DNA of 6,448 nt, from positions 1 through 6,448 of the forward strand of contig DAIAZB010000633.1 in the NCBI GenBank assembly GCA_027443745.1. Direction: 5' to 3'. The notes below the pieces were generated by a model. The model searched no databases, was not told the DNA's origin, and saw nothing but the letters and a program-made list of their open reading frames with translations. Every line of letters begins with the position of its first letter. Positions within the stretch are counted from its first letter, which is position 1. A program made the translations under genes and the position numbers. Source of the stretch: Thiomonas sp. Its GTDB lineage: Bacteria > Pseudomonadota > Gammaproteobacteria > Burkholderiales > Burkholderiaceae. This document shows, piece by piece, positions 5,508 through 6,448 of the stretch.

Positions 5508-6448
5508 TCAGCTTTCGGCGAGCGCAGGCCACCAGCGGTGCAGGGCGCGGCGCACGCTTTCCAGCCAGGCGGCGCAGGCCAGGACCAGCGGCGGAAGCAG
5601 CGCCAGCGCCTTGCCGTCCAAGTCGCCCAGGCCGATCGTCGTGCGCAACGGCGCAAGGCCGGCCAGGACGATGAGCATGAGCGTGCCGGCCACCAGCATG
5701 CGAACCAGCCAGGGGTTCTCGCCCCACGCGATGCGCCACAGGGGCAAGTCCGAGCGGTGGTTGGCCAGCGTGAGCAGCAGCACCGCGGCCAGCAGGCCGA
5801 GGAAGGTGGTTCCGCGCGCCAGTTCGGCGGAGCCGCGCAGCATCAGCACCCCGCCGTAGCAGGCCGACAGGATCGCGGCGAGCCCGCTTCCCTGCACGAC
5901 GCCGTAGCCGAGGTTGGCCACGCGGAACGGCGACTCGCCGATCGGTCGCGGCGGCCGTTGCATGATGCCCGGTGACGCCGGCGACGCCTCGAACACGATC
6001 GAGCAGGCGGGGTCGATCAGCAGCTGAAGCAGCGCGATCTGTACCGGCATCATCAGGATCGGCCAGTGCAGCAGGCTGGGCAGCAGCGCCAGCGCCACCA
6101 CCGGCACGTGCACGGCCACCACGAAGCGGGTGGCCGTCGCGATGTTGTCGTAGATGCGCCGGCCCTGGCGGATCGCCGCCACCAGGCTGGCGAAGTCGTC
6201 GTCCAGCAACACCAGCGCCGCCGCCTCGCGGGCCACGTCGGTGCCGCGGCCGCCCATCGCCACGCCGGCATCGGCAGCCTTGAGGGCAGGAGCGTCATTC
6301 ACGCCGTCGCCGGTCATGCCTACCACTTCGCCGCGCCGCTGCAGGGCGCGCACCAGCCTCAGCTTCTGCGCGGGTTGCACCCGCGCGCAGACGTCCACCT
6401 CGCGCAGTTGGGCGGCGAGTTGTTCGTCGTCCAGCGCGTCGATCTCGG
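5508..6448 (-). CDS. P-type cation-transporting ATPase, C-terminal part (5' end outside window)
   Basis: The last 312 residues of a P-type ATPase are visible; the phosphorylation motif DKTGT, the actuator domain and helices 1-4 lie beyond the right edge. The window opens in the P domain (ARVQPAQKLRLV at 21-32), followed by the hinge signature TGDGVNDAPAL (45-55) and MGGRGTDVAREAA (64-76). Six membrane helices follow: about 107-126 (M5), 133-153 (M6), 178-200 (M7), 214-230 (M8), 247-264 (M9) and 280-296 (M10). Six C-terminal helices and the motif wording place it with the P2 (Ca2+/Na+/K+/H+-type) ATPases rather than the heavy-metal P1B pumps, which lack M7-M10. M6 reads QIALLQLLIDPACSIVFE: the Asp is kept, but the usual NLvTD ion-site pattern of Ca2+ pumps is QLLID here, so the ion cannot be named. 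The frame continues upstream of an internal GTG (6398) without a stop, so that codon is not the start. The stop at 5508 is 86 nt before usp. Confidence 0.92.
   Translation of the reverse strand, partial: EIDALDDEQLAAQLREVDVCARVQPAQKLRLVRALQRRGEVVGMTGDGVNDAPALKAADAGVAMGGRGTDVAREAAALVLLDDDFASLVAAIRQGRRIYDNIATATRFVVAVHVPVVALALLPSLLHWPILMMPVQIALLQLLIDPACSIVFEASPASPGIMQRPPRPIGESPFRVANLGYGVVQGSGLAAILSACYGGVLMLRGSAELARGTTFLGLLAAVLLLTLANHRSDLPLWRIAWGENPWLVRMLVAGTLMLIVLAGLAPLRTTIGLGDLDGKALALLPPLVLACAAWLESVRRALHRWWPALAES

Noticed and set aside
6399..6448. Possible start of the P-type ATPase at the GTG at 6398
   Set aside because: The frame stays open to the window edge and the upstream codons read as normal P-domain sequence (EIDALDDEQLAAQLRE), so the gene is cut by the window rather than short.

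Overview
The window is very GC-rich, gene-dense DNA, and every supportable gene lies on the minus strand. Strong GC bias at third codon positions, Shine-Dalgarno starts, CRP/FNR-type palindromes and a Gram-negative tripartite exporter point to a high-GC proteobacterium. A gammaproteobacterium of the Xanthomonadales/Rhodanobacteraceae type, or a betaproteobacterium, is my guess from style only. No taxonomic marker is present. The DNA looks chromosomal: I see no transposase, integrase, tRNA, rRNA, CRISPR array or phage gene.

In order of transcription (right to left) the layout is: (1) the C-terminal part of a P-type cation ATPase, cut by the right edge (6448-5508); (2) an 86-nt gap with a near-perfect FNR/ANR/DNR-type box, a matching -10 and a strong Shine-Dalgarno; (3) a single-domain universal stress protein (5421-5008); (4) a 167-nt gap with a second FNR-type box and a hairpin at the predicted 5' end of the next transcript; (5) a four-helix cytochrome b561 of the CybB family (4840-4298); (6) a 74-nt gap with a perfect inverted repeat; (7) a tripartite ABC exporter made of an ATPase (4223-3492), an FtsX-type permease with two FtsX domains (3495-1129) and a HlyD-type periplasmic adaptor (1121 to beyond the left edge). 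The ATPase and permease genes overlap by 4 nt and the adaptor starts 7 nt after the permease, so these three are almost certainly one operon.

The likely theme is low-oxygen or redox stress. Two genes (usp and cytochrome b561) each have an FNR-type operator upstream. The one before usp sits exactly 41.5 nt from a predicted start site, the class II activation geometry. The P-type ATPase would adjust cation balance, the stress protein would act in the cytoplasm, and the cytochrome would pass electrons in the inner membrane. The exporter would move an unknown substrate, perhaps a lipid or other envelope molecule, across the envelope with a TolC-like partner not seen here. Whether the exporter is part of the oxygen-controlled unit depends on read-through past the inverted repeat at 4265-4291. 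No stretch over 300 nt lacks a gene. The individual families are known; the most notable observations are the regulatory architecture and the altered ion-site motif in the ATPase.
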